Source: SLDF01 sp964537925
GTDB lineage: Bacteria > Bacteroidota > Bacteroidia > Chitinophagales > Saprospiraceae
NCBI GenBank assembly: GCA_964537925.1
Contig: CAZICV010000002.1
Location: forward strand, 248,001-312,000
Length of the DNA: 64,000 bases
Direction of reading: 5' to 3'
Positions 25,801 through 33,809 of the stretch are shown here, piece after piece; positions within the stretch are counted from its first letter, which is position 1; every line of letters begins with the position of its first letter. Made by a program: the position numbers and the translations under genes. The notes under the pieces are model-generated. The model saw only the letters and a list, made by a program, of their open reading frames with translations. It ran no database searches and had not been told where the DNA came from.

Positions 25801-26944
25801 AAGATCCGCTTATTTTCAGGTGAGTACGCACAAGTTCCGCCTTTTCTGTCAATTCTTCAAATGATGAGCCCAGCAATGTGACGTGGCCCATCTTACGAAA
25901 GGGCTTACATGTTTTCTTGCCATATAGGTGCACATAGACACCAGGTATACCTAATGTCGCGGCCAGTCCGTGTATCTCGGTCGGGCCTTCACTGCCTGCT
26001 TCCCCAAGTAGATTGATCATCATCGCAGGCTGCCGGAGGTCGGTGGACCCCAGCGGCATACCCATGAGTATACGGAGCATCTGGCCATACTGGCTCGTCA
26101 TACAGGCTTCGATGGTATGGTGGCCGCTGTTGTGTGGTCTGGGGGCTACCTCGTTGATGAGTATCTTTCCCTGCTTGTCGAGAAAATACTCGATGGCCAG
26201 CAGACCTTCTATGTCAAAAGCCTCGGCAGTACGCTTGGACAGGGAGAGGAGTTCTTCTGCCAGTACAGCGTCTATGCGCGCCGGGCAGTACAGGTTTTCC
26301 ACGAGATTAGCTTCAGGATTGAAGAGCATCTCTACAGGAGGGAAGATACGTATATCGCCTGAAGCATCCCTGGCTACGATCACGGCCAGTTCCTTTTCTA
26401 TGTCTACACAATCTTCGATCACGCTAGGTACATCCATCAGTTTTTCCAGGTCTTCCGGGCCGCGAATGACTGCTACGCCCTTGCCGTCATAGCCGGCAGT
26501 CCTGGATTTCTGGACAAATGGGAAACTGAGCCTCTCCAATGAGATCGCTTCCAGTATGAGCATTTTACCGGGATACAGGACAAAGGCCGATGAGGGCAAC
26601 CCATGCTGTACGTAGAAATCCTTCTGGCGTCCTTTGTCTTTGATGATATCCAGGATATGCGGATCTGGAATGATCCTCTTGCCCTGGTCCCGGAGGATAC
26701 GGAGCGCATCGGTATTTACGTGTTCGATCTCTATCCCTATCACATCTTTGCCGGCTCCGAAGCGAAGTACAGCATCGTGATCCCTGAACGAGCCTATCTC
26801 CAGGTCACGGGCAAACGGCCCGGCCGGAACATCCTGAGAAGTATCCAGAAAAGCAATGGGCTGATCAATCGGCCCTGCTTCCAGTGCAAGCATTCGACCA
26901 AGCTGCCCTCCTCCGAGAATGCCTATCTTCCTGTAAGCTGTCAT
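25784..26944 (-). CDS. purK: N5-carboxyaminoimidazole ribonucleotide synthase
   Basis: ATP-grasp enzyme making N5-CAIR from AIR, bicarbonate and ATP in purine synthesis. 386 residues from the ATG at 26944 (MTAYRKIGILGGGQLGRMLA); the open frame continues far upstream but that part runs antisense through pyrC and has no homology pattern. Seen: nucleotide loop KSRTAGYDGKGVAVI, VEEFV-equivalent VIEDCVDIEKELAVIVAR, and catalytic NEVAPRPHNSGHHTIEAC. It overlaps purE by 17 bases and is divergent from pyrC with 88 bases between start codons, so purine and pyrimidine genes share one control region. Confidence 0.95.
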   Translation of the reverse strand: MTAYRKIGILGGGQLGRMLALEAGPIDQPIAFLDTSQDVPAGPFARDLEIGSFRDHDAVLRFGAGKDVIGIEIEHVNTDALRILRDQGKRIIPDPHILDIIKDKGRQKDFYVQHGLPSSAFVLYPGKMLILEAISLERLSFPFVQKSRTAGYDGKGVAVIRGPEDLEKLMDVPSVIEDCVDIEKELAVIVARDASGDIRIFPPVEMLFNPEANLVENLYCPARIDAVLAEELLSLSKRTAEAFDIEGLLAIEYFLDKQGKILINEVAPRPHNSGHHTIEACMTSQYGQMLRILMGMPLGSTDLRQPAMMINLLGEAGSEGPTEIHGLAATLGIPGVYVHLYGKKTCKPFRKMGHVTLLGSSFEELTEKAELVRTHLKISGSYASKS

Positions 26945-26961
26945 GTCAAAAAAATTGACCT

Positions 26962-26969
26962 CAAAGCTA
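26962..26969 (-). promoter_or_regulatory. Candidate -7 element for purKE
   Basis: Minus strand TAGCTTTG, exact TAnnTTTG match, 17 bases ahead of the purK start. A TTTG at 26995-26998 lies 25 bases upstream, slightly too far. Confidence 0.35.
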
Positions 26970-26981
26970 CCGGTTTTCTCC

Positions 26982-27010
26982 TTGCTGCACCCGTCAAATC
27001 CGCATCTTTG
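26982..27010 (+). promoter_or_regulatory. Candidate promoter for pyrC
   Basis: TTG at 26982-26984, 18-base spacer, then CATCTTTG at 27003-27010 (one mismatch to TAnnTTTG). It ends 22 bases before the chosen pyrC start. Confidence 0.35.
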
Positions 27011-27032
27011 TCGTATACAAATATCGTACGTG

Positions 27033-28376
27033 ATGGAAACCTGGATCATTCGCAATGCTACGTTGGTCAACGAGGGAAGGCAGTATACAGCCGATGTGCT
27101 GATCCGAAACGGCCGGATCGAAAAGATTGCGGCAGAGATCAGCAGCGAAGGCAGGTACCGGGAACTGGCAGCTGACGGCAAGTGGTTGTTGCCGGGAATC
27201 ATCGATGACCAGGTACATTTCCGGGAGCCGGGTCTCACACATAAGGCTACCATCGCTACGGAATCCAGGGCTGCAGTAGCCGGTGGAGTGACTTCTTTCA
27301 TGGAGATGCCGAATACGAAGCCACCAACACTGAGCCAGGCATTGCTCGAGGAGAAATACAATATAGCAGCCGACAACAGTCCAGCCAACTTTTCATTTTT
27401 CATGGGGGCGTCCAACGACAATATTGAGGAGGTGCTGAAGACAGACGGACGACGGGTCTGCGGTGTCAAGGTCTTCATGGGATCCAGTACGGGTAATATG
27501 CTTGTGGATGATAAGACTGTACTGGAGACCTTGTTTTCAAGATGTCCTCTGCTGATCGCTACGCATTGTGAAGATGAAGACACGATACGCACTGCTACCG
27601 AACGGCTGTTGGCGGAGTATGGAGAAGGCGCCACTGCGTCGATCCATCCGATGGTCCGTTCTGCGGAAGCATGCTTCCTGTCTTCTTCCATGGCGGTGGA
27701 CCTGGCACGCAGGCATGGTACACGTCTTCATATACTGCATATATCCACTGGTATGGAGACGGTACTCTTTACCAATGATGTTCCCCTGCGCGAGAAGAAG
27801 ATCACTGCTGAAGCCTGTGTGCATCACCTGAGTTTTGACAGCCGGGACTATACGCGCCTGGGTAATCTGATCAAATGCAACCCGGCGATCAAATCACCCG
27901 AGGATCGCGAACAGATCTGGACGGCTCTCCTCGACGACCGGATAGATATCATAGCGACTGACCATGCCCCGCACACGATTGCCGAAAAATCACAGCCGTA
28001 CTTCGATGCTCCTTCGGGCTTGCCTCTTGTACAGCATAGTCTCTACCTGATGTTGCGCCATCTCTATGCCGGGAGAATAAGTCTTGAACGGATCGTGGAA
28101 AAGATGTGCCATGCTCCTGCAGTGTGCTTTCGTATAGTGGACCGGGGGTTCATCCGTGAATCTTACTGGGCTGACCTGGTGCTGGTGGACCCGGAACCTG
28201 AGTGGCAGGTCTCAGCCGGAAACATACTGTATAAATCCGGCTGGTCGCCATTGGAAGGCGATACGTTCAAAGGCCAGGTGACGCATACATTTGTCAGTGG
28301 TCAGCTCGCTTATGAGCGGGGAACCATACAACACTCTGTGACCGGCCGCAGACTAGAATTTGATATAGATGGATGA
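27033..28376 (+). CDS. pyrC: Dihydroorotase
   Basis: Zinc amidohydrolase closing carbamoyl-aspartate to dihydroorotate in pyrimidine synthesis. About 447 residues from the ATG at 27033 (METWIIRNATLVNEG); an ATG at 26943 in frame would add a basic stretch not seen in the family and overlap purK. Metal and substrate motifs: DDQVHFREPGLTHK, the carbamylated-lysine region GVKVFMGSSTGN, ATHCEDED, HILHIST and ATDHAPHT. Length and motifs fit the longer, type I-like dihydroorotases common in Bacteroidota. Its last eight bases overlap the start of the 2H phosphoesterase gene. Confidence 0.94.
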   Translation: METWIIRNATLVNEGRQYTADVLIRNGRIEKIAAEISSEGRYRELAADGKWLLPGIIDDQVHFREPGLTHKATIATESRAAVAGGVTSFMEMPNTKPPTLSQALLEEKYNIAADNSPANFSFFMGASNDNIEEVLKTDGRRVCGVKVFMGSSTGNMLVDDKTVLETLFSRCPLLIATHCEDEDTIRTATERLLAEYGEGATASIHPMVRSAEACFLSSSMAVDLARRHGTRLHILHISTGMETVLFTNDVPLREKKITAEACVHHLSFDSRDYTRLGNLIKCNPAIKSPEDREQIWTALLDDRIDIIATDHAPHTIAEKSQPYFDAPSGLPLVQHSLYLMLRHLYAGRISLERIVEKMCHAPAVCFRIVDRGFIRESYWADLVLVDPEPEWQVSAGNILYKSGWSPLEGDTFKGQVTHTFVSGQLAYERGTIQHSVTGRRLEFDIDG

Positions 28377-28923
28377 GACGCCTGGCCTTTACTTTATAGC
28401 ACTCATACCCGATGATCCGGTGCTGACACAGTTGCAGCGCCTGAAGGAGGAGGCCGGCGAAGTATTCGCGACCAGGGCGGCATTGCGATCACCGCCGCAT
28501 ATCACCCTGGCGCCGCCTTTCCGGATATCGGATCAAAGACAGATCAGCCAGGTTTCGGGCCTGTTGGCCCGTGCAGCTTCCGATACATCGCCCGTGACTA
28601 TCCGGCATGATGGCTGGGGACATTTTGGAGATCGGGTGCTTTACGTGGCGGTAGAACATTCCAATGGTATTTCAGAGCTGTACGGTCGTCTAAGGCACGA
28701 CGCTGTTCTGCAAGAATACAAGATCGGATTTCACGACAGTTTTCATCCGCATATTACCATAGCCTTCCGGGATCTGGCTCCACAGGTATTCCCGGCCGTA
28801 TGGTCACATTTCAGCAGCAGGGCCATGACGATGGAGTGGCAGGCGCATAGCCTGTACTTGCTTTATCTCTCGGACCGATGGACAGTCATCCGGCGATTTC
28901 CGTTTGGAACTGCTCTTCCGTGA
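28369..28923 (+). CDS. 2H phosphoesterase / LigT-like RNA 2',3'-cyclic phosphodiesterase family protein
   Basis: A 184-residue cytoplasmic protein with the two HxT/HxT-like motifs of the 2H family: PPHITLAPPF near residue 43 and HPHITIAFRDL near residue 124. Family members open 2',3'-cyclic phosphates or ligate RNA 2'-5' ends; which substrate applies is not visible. It overlaps pyrC by eight bases and so is probably read from the same transcript. Its 3' end overlaps the convergent MBL hydrolase gene by 38 bases, which leaves no space for a terminator between them. Confidence 0.85.
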   Translation: MDETPGLYFIALIPDDPVLTQLQRLKEEAGEVFATRAALRSPPHITLAPPFRISDQRQISQVSGLLARAASDTSPVTIRHDGWGHFGDRVLYVAVEHSNGISELYGRLRHDAVLQEYKIGFHDSFHPHITIAFRDLAPQVFPAVWSHFSSRAMTMEWQAHSLYLLYLSDRWTVIRRFPFGTALP

Positions 28924-29743
28924 AAGTCTCCCTGATCACAACTCTGCCGCGGTCATCGCGTCGGAGCCTGGCAGCGGCTATAGCCGGATCGTGTTCGAAA
29001 AAGAGTATGGCGTCGTCCGTGAGGGCCTTGTCATAGAGGGCCTCTTTTTCCTGGATAGTATTTAGCGGGCGTACGTCGTAGCTCATGACATAAGGGAGGC
29101 CGATATGATGGGATGAAGCTACCAGGTCTGCACAGTAGATGAGGGCGCCAGCATCTGTAGGGATATGGGCTATCATCATCGCCTCCGTATGGCCATAGCA
29201 GCTTTGGAGGTGGATGCCTTCCAGCCATTCGCCGCCTGAGACCGGCAGCATTTTTAAGACCCCTTCTTCGAGCAGCGGTACGAAGTTCTCCTTGAGAAAA
29301 GAGGCGCGTTCGCGTTCATTGGGTTCGAGCGCCCACTTGACATGTGGTTCATTGGACCAGTATGTGGCATTCGGGAAGGTAGGCTGGAGCTTGCCGGTAT
29401 CGGAGACAGATACAGCTCCTCCCACGTGATCGAAGTGGAGATGTGTAAGGAGTACATCCGTGATATCTTCGGTGCCGAAACCCGCTGACCGCAGGTTTTC
29501 CAGCAAGGGTGTCCCGTGCGGCTCGAAATGCGAACGGAACTTGGCGTCCTGCTTGTTTCCCATACCGGTATCTATGAGTATGCGGCGGTCTCCTGATTCG
29601 ATCAGCAGGCAGCGCATAGACCAGGTACACATATTATTGTCATCGGGAGGGTTGAGCTTTTCCCACATGCGGCGGGGCACTACACCGAACATAGCGCCTC
29701 CGTCGAGCTTGAATTTTCCTGCTTCTACTATGTGTATTTTCAT
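28886..29743 (-). CDS. MBL-fold metallohydrolase
   Basis: Metallo-beta-lactamase-fold hydrolase of 285 residues, no signal peptide, so cytoplasmic. Metal ligands: LTHLHFDHVGG (residues about 100), CYGHTEAM, IYCADLVASSHH and FFEHDPAIA, which form a complete dinuclear zinc site. The overall layout resembles lactonase/quorum-quenching and general MBL hydrolases; the substrate is not identifiable. It follows ribH by eight bases and is probably in the same operon, and converges with the 2H phosphoesterase gene with a 38-base overlap. Confidence 0.88.
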   Translation of the reverse strand: MKIHIVEAGKFKLDGGAMFGVVPRRMWEKLNPPDDNNMCTWSMRCLLIESGDRRILIDTGMGNKQDAKFRSHFEPHGTPLLENLRSAGFGTEDITDVLLTHLHFDHVGGAVSVSDTGKLQPTFPNATYWSNEPHVKWALEPNERERASFLKENFVPLLEEGVLKMLPVSGGEWLEGIHLQSCYGHTEAMMIAHIPTDAGALIYCADLVASSHHIGLPYVMSYDVRPLNTIQEKEALYDKALTDDAILFFEHDPAIAAARLRRDDRGRVVIRETFTEEQFQTEIAG

Positions 29744-29751
29744 CTCTGCTG

Positions 29752-30270
29752 CTACTTGAATCCGATGACTTTTTCCGAACGGTTGTTTTCTTTCTGTAGG
29801 GCGATCATCCTGAGTGCCGTAATAGCCGCCTCTACGCCTTTGTTGCCGTGTTTCCCACCAGCTCTGTCCTCTGCCTGTTCCATGTTGTTGGGAGTCAGCA
29901 ATCCAAAGACAAACGGCTTGTTTCTCATGATACTGAGTTGCATGAGGCCATTGGCTACAGACTGGTTGATGTACTCATTATGGCTGGTCTCTCCGCGGAT
30001 CACACAGCCCAGGCAGACAATGGCATCGAGACTATGGCGGCCATCCAGTATCCGGGCGCCCATGGGTAGTTCATAGGATCCTGGTACGCGAGCGATATGA
30101 ATATCCGTTTCGGCTACGCCGTACTGTATGAGTGTGTCGTGGCAGGCGCGATGCAGGGCAGTGGTGATCCCGGGATTCCAGTCTGCGACCACTACGCCGA
30201 TCTTCCAGCCTGTAGCATCCGGCATTTCGGCTGCATGATTTTCGCTCAGGTTCTTCCGTTTGGTAGCCAT
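29752..30270 (-). CDS. ribH: 6,7-dimethyl-8-ribityllumazine synthase
   Basis: Penultimate step of riboflavin synthesis, condensing the ribityl-pyrimidine with the C4 phosphate. 172 residues with the family motifs VADWNPGIT, RVPGSYELPMGA, CLGCVIRGETSHNEYI (catalytic His) and GLLTPNNMEQAEDRAGGKHGNKG. A hairpin terminator lies upstream between it and the membrane TPR gene, so ribH must have its own promoter or depend on read-through. Confidence 0.96.
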   Translation of the reverse strand: MATKRKNLSENHAAEMPDATGWKIGVVVADWNPGITTALHRACHDTLIQYGVAETDIHIARVPGSYELPMGARILDGRHSLDAIVCLGCVIRGETSHNEYINQSVANGLMQLSIMRNKPFVFGLLTPNNMEQAEDRAGGKHGNKGVEAAITALRMIALQKENNRSEKVIGFK

Positions 30271-30289
30271 TCTTTTTGCGCTAAAATTA

Positions 30290-30328
30290 ATTAAAAAAGG
30301 GGTATGTCTCGGTGAGATATACCCCTTT
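30290..30328 (-). terminator. Rho-independent terminator after the membrane TPR gene
   Basis: On the minus strand a 15-pair stem (30314-30328 with 30296-30310, one G-U pair, three-base loop) is followed by TTTTTTAATTAATTTTA. It sits 29 bases past the TPR gene stop and just before ribH. Confidence 0.88.
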
Positions 30329-30356
30329 CAGCGGTGCCCTGTACGGTGTCGGCCAG

Positions 30357-31055
30357 TTACATTGTAGCGGCAGACAGGCGCGCGATGTATTTGTCTATTG
30401 TAGAGCCATCCGGTGAATCCGGATATTTTTCCTTGATCTGTTCGAATGTCTTCAGGGCGGCTTCAGACTTACCCTGGCGGCTTTGCAGCAAGCCCAGCTT
30501 CTTGAGGTAATAAGGAGTCAGCAGCTCATCGTCTCCTGCTTTAGCGGCTTTCTCGTAGAAGCTGACAGCTTTGTCGAGATCTTCTTTCTCAGAGTAAGCA
30601 TCGCCGAGGGTACCGTACTTCATGACCGGCATGAAAGAACCTTTGGGCGAATAGTCCGAGAGGTACTTGATCGCCTCGTCGGCCTGGCCGAGATTGAGGT
30701 AACATACGCCGGCGTAATAATGTGCGAGATTGGCCGCTTCCGATCCCTTGTATTTTTCGATGATCTGGAGAAATCCGGCATAGCCGCCACCTGGGTTGTT
30801 GAGCGCTTGCTGGAAAGAGTCCCGCTCAAACATAAACTCAGCCTGATGCATCTGCTCGACAGCCTCTTTCTGCTTAGGAAGCGTGACAAACTGGCGATAT
30901 GCAAAGACACCTCCTATGACAATCGCAATACCTGCGATCACGCTCAGCATGATGTTTTGATACCGGGACCAGAAGTTACGGGCTTGGTTGCGAACCTGCC
31001 CTATATCTACCAATGTTTCATCCGCCTTGCCGGCGCTTCTTTTTCTCGTTGCCAT
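30357..31055 (-). CDS. Inner-membrane-anchored TPR protein (YfgM/Tol-Pal-like layout)
   Basis: A 232-residue protein with a basic cytoplasmic N-terminus, one membrane helix at about residues 36-55 (IMLSVIAGIAIVIGGVFAY), and a periplasmic part with TPR units (ANLAHYYAGVCYLNLGQADEAIKYL, AVSFYEKAAKAGDDE, ALKTFEQIKEKYPDS). The layout matches YfgM-type tetratricopeptide proteins that assist envelope protein biogenesis, an analogy only. Transcribed as one gene between two terminators. Confidence 0.82.
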   Translation of the reverse strand: MATRKRSAGKADETLVDIGQVRNQARNFWSRYQNIMLSVIAGIAIVIGGVFAYRQFVTLPKQKEAVEQMHQAEFMFERDSFQQALNNPGGGYAGFLQIIEKYKGSEAANLAHYYAGVCYLNLGQADEAIKYLSDYSPKGSFMPVMKYGTLGDAYSEKEDLDKAVSFYEKAAKAGDDELLTPYYLKKLGLLQSRQGKSEAALKTFEQIKEKYPDSPDGSTIDKYIARLSAATM

Positions 31056-31123
31056 TTGTTGACTTGACTTTTAACAAAAGTGATGCAAAAGTAAACAAAA
31101 TAACCTGATTACGTCGGACACAC

Positions 31124-31163
31124 ATAAAAAAAAGCAATAAAACGATCCGCGTCTTATTGCTTT
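31124..31163 (-). terminator. Rho-independent terminator after pdhA
   Basis: Minus strand: 10-base perfect stem (31154-31163 with 31131-31140, TTATTGCTTT/AAAGCAATAA arms) followed by eight T. It lies 26 bases past the pdhA stop. Confidence 0.88.
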
Positions 31164-31188
31164 GATTTTCAGTGTGCCAGCCAGGTTA

Positions 31189-32220
31189 TCAGTCTTTCAT
31201 ATATGGATAATCCTGTTGGGTATAATTGTCCTCGTAAAGCTCTGCCGCCTCCGGGTAGGGAGAGTTTTCGGCAAATTCTACGGCTTCGTCTATCTCTGCC
31301 GTAATCTGTTCGGCGATGGCTTCCATCTCAGCGCGGGTAGCGATATCCAGGGACAGGATCTCCGCCTCGAGTATCTTCACCGGGTCCAGATCCATATAAT
31401 GCTGGAGCTCTTCTTTCGTGCGGTACTTGCCGGGATCTGAGACAGAGTGACCTTTGTAGCGATAAGTCTTGATCTCAAGAAAGTAAGGACCATTGCCCGA
31501 GCGTATATGCTCCGCAGCACGGGAGAAGGCTTCGTGCACTTCGGCCGGGCGCATCCCGTCTACCTGCTCACTGGGCATATCGAAGGCGAGACCGATTTTA
31601 TAAAGATCGGTGACATTAGATGTCCGCTCCACGGAAGTACCCATGGCATACCCATTGTTCTCGCAGACATAGATGACCGGGAGTTTCCAGGTCATAGCCA
31701 TATTGAACGCTTCGAACAGCGCACCCTGGCGTGCTGCTCCGTCACCAAACATCGTGACAGCCAGCAGGTCGGTACCGCGGTATTTTTCGGCAAAAGCAAT
31801 TCCTGTACCGATAGGGATCTGTGCTCCTACGATACCGTTGCCACCGAAAAAGCGGTGCTCTTTAGAGAAAAAGTGCATAGAGCCGCCTTTGCCCTTGACA
31901 CAGCCGGTGGCTTTGCCAAAGAGTTCGGCCATACATTCCCTGGACGGGATCCCCCTGGACAAGGCAGTGCCGTGCTGGCGGTAGGCTGTGACTACGGCAT
32001 CTTCCGGGCGCAATGCAGTGAGCATACCTCCGGCTATGGCTTCCTGCCCGATATATACATGACAGAATCCCCTGATCTTCTGCTGTGAGTACATGAGGAG
32101 CGTGCGTTCCTCAAACCTGCGTATACGCATCATCACTTCGTACCACCTGAGATATGTATCCTTGCTGTACTTCTTTTTGGCTTTGCCTGACTTCGGCTTT
32201 CTTTCTGCAACTTCAGCCAT
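31189..32220 (-). CDS. pdhA: Pyruvate dehydrogenase E1 component, alpha subunit
   Basis: Thiamine-diphosphate subunit that decarboxylates pyruvate and hands acetyl to the E2 core. 343 residues. Seen: RFEERTLLMYSQQKIRGFCH, GKGGSMHFF, the ThDP/Mg motif FGDGAARQGALFEAFNMA...CENN, and the phosphorylation-loop-like YRYKGHSVSDPGKYRT. The first 20 residues are a Lys-rich extension. No E1-beta gene is next to it in this window, so subunits are encoded apart, which is frequent in Bacteroidota. Terminated cleanly. Confidence 0.94.
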   Translation of the reverse strand: MAEVAERKPKSGKAKKKYSKDTYLRWYEVMMRIRRFEERTLLMYSQQKIRGFCHVYIGQEAIAGGMLTALRPEDAVVTAYRQHGTALSRGIPSRECMAELFGKATGCVKGKGGSMHFFSKEHRFFGGNGIVGAQIPIGTGIAFAEKYRGTDLLAVTMFGDGAARQGALFEAFNMAMTWKLPVIYVCENNGYAMGTSVERTSNVTDLYKIGLAFDMPSEQVDGMRPAEVHEAFSRAAEHIRSGNGPYFLEIKTYRYKGHSVSDPGKYRTKEELQHYMDLDPVKILEAEILSLDIATRAEMEAIAEQITAEIDEAVEFAENSPYPEAAELYEDNYTQQDYPYMKD

Positions 32221-32332
32221 AATTATATGAATGCTTATTTCTTTGATCCGGTGCTAAAGGTAGGTGAAAAATCAATAGGATAACAGCACTGGCGTTGAAT
32301 TGTTATACCTTGCATACTGTTAGCTGGCTGTC

Positions 32333-33448
32333 ATGCAACTGAGCCATATCAGACTTACAAACTACAGGAATCATACTGACACCCGCCTGGAGCTTCACCC
32401 CAAACTGAATCTGTGGGTAGGCAGGAATGGCGCTGGCAAGACCAACCTGCTGGATGCCGTATACCTTCTTTCGCTCGGCAAATCCTATTTCCAGTACAAG
32501 GACGGTCAGAATGTACGTTTCGGAGCCGACTTTTATCGCATAGAAGGTATGGTTCGGTACAAGGAGGAACAACACCGGGTGGTGGTAAAGTTTCACAAAG
32601 GGCAGAAAGACATAGAGGTAGACGATGTGACGATGGGTTCGCTGGCGGAGTATGTGGGCAGATTTCCGTGTACGATCATCGCCCCGGGTGATATAGATAT
32701 CGTCTACGGAGGCAGCGAAGTGCGCAGGAGGCTACTCGACCAGACGATCGGCCAGGCGGATAAGCAATATCTATCTGCACTGATGCACTATAACAGGGCG
32801 CTCAAACAGCGAAATGCACTGCTGAAGCAGTACCATACCCGTCTGAGGCAGGACGACCCGGTATTGTTTAAGCTCAATGAGACACTTGCCCGTACGGGAG
32901 AGGTGATTTTCGGGAAAAGACGCAGTTTCCTGGAGGTGTTCCAGGCTTTGTTTGCAGATACGTATAAGTGGATCAGCGACGGAGCGGAGACGATAAGCCT
33001 GGCGTATGAATCCGATCTGTCGGATACTCCGTCGATGAAAGGACTGGAGGACAGTTTTCGCCAGGACCTGCAGTTGCAGCGTACTACTTTCGGGGTGCAC
33101 AGGGACAATATACTCCTTCACCTGGAGGATCATCCGCTGAACCGGGCCGGTTCCCAGGGGCAGATCAAGACTACGGTGCTGGCTTTGAAATTTGCCCAGT
33201 ATGGATTCATTTGTGAACAAAGCGGCGTAGCGCCTTTCTTGTTGTTGGATGATATCTTTGACAAACTGGATCCTTACCGTATCAGCCGCCTGCTCACAAG
33301 GGCCTATGAAGGCGCTTTTGGACAGGTCTTCGTGACAGATGCGTTCAGCAGCCGTTTGCCGGAGCTGCTGGGTGAACTGGGGATAGACAACTATGCTATC
33401 CACGAGATAAGGGACGGTTCAGTGATGACACCTTGTTTGATCAAATAG
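32333..33448 (+). CDS. recF: DNA replication and repair protein RecF
   Basis: SMC-like ATPase that binds single-strand gaps and helps load RecA. 371 residues with Walker A WVGRNGAGKTNLLDA near residue 30, GKSYF, signature region NRAGSQGQIKTTVLALKFAQ and Walker B PFLLLDDIFDKLDPYR. It is 12 bases before the DUF721 gene; the recF-DUF721 pair is a standard replication/repair arrangement. Not next to dnaA or dnaN here. Confidence 0.95.
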   Translation: MQLSHIRLTNYRNHTDTRLELHPKLNLWVGRNGAGKTNLLDAVYLLSLGKSYFQYKDGQNVRFGADFYRIEGMVRYKEEQHRVVVKFHKGQKDIEVDDVTMGSLAEYVGRFPCTIIAPGDIDIVYGGSEVRRRLLDQTIGQADKQYLSALMHYNRALKQRNALLKQYHTRLRQDDPVLFKLNETLARTGEVIFGKRRSFLEVFQALFADTYKWISDGAETISLAYESDLSDTPSMKGLEDSFRQDLQLQRTTFGVHRDNILLHLEDHPLNRAGSQGQIKTTVLALKFAQYGFICEQSGVAPFLLLDDIFDKLDPYRISRLLTRAYEGAFGQVFVTDAFSSRLPELLGELGIDNYAIHEIRDGSVMTPCLIK

Positions 33449-33460
33449 AGAATCTATAGT

Positions 33461-33742
33461 ATGCAGGATCGCCCGCTCAAGGATATCATCGGTTCGTGGT
33501 TGCAGAACCCCAAAGTGAAAGAAAAACTCACTGAAGCCAAACTGCTGGATAAATGGGCGGATATAGTAGGGACGATCATAGCGCAGTATACCAGGCGCAT
33601 ATATGTATCGGACCGCAGGCTTTATGTACAGCTGGACTCTCCCGTACTCAAGCATGAGCTGCACATGGGCAGAGCGATGCTGCTGCGCAATATCAATGAG
33701 TATCTCGGAGAAGAGTTCCTGAATGAAGTAATCATTCAATGA
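33461..33742 (+). CDS. DUF721 family protein (DciA-like)
   Basis: A 93-residue cytoplasmic protein: LKDIIGSWLQNPKVKEKLTEA, WADIVGTIIAQYT, IYVSDRRLYVQLDSPVLKHELHMGRAMLLRNIN. This is the DUF721/DciA fold, KH-like, which in other bacteria loads the replicative helicase. The short form without the C-terminal extension is usual in Bacteroidota. Follows recF by 12 bases; a strong hairpin begins right at the stop. Confidence 0.85.
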   Translation: MQDRPLKDIIGSWLQNPKVKEKLTEAKLLDKWADIVGTIIAQYTRRIYVSDRRLYVQLDSPVLKHELHMGRAMLLRNINEYLGEEFLNEVIIQ

Positions 33743-33779
33743 AATAAGGCAGCCTCATCATAGACGAGGCTGCCTTATT
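33743..33779. terminator. Bidirectional terminator
   Basis: 14-base perfect stem (33743-33756 with 33766-33779, core AAGGCAGCCTC) and a nine-base loop, between convergent recF-DUF721 and the S8 peptidase gene. Confidence 0.88.
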
Positions 33780-33809
33780 ATTACAAGATCTTTCCTGACA
33801 GGAAACAGA

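Noticed and set aside
26945..27691. N-terminal extension of the purK frame
   Set aside because: The frame stays open antisense through pyrC, but purK homology begins at the Met at 26944 and the extension is Ser-rich without pattern.
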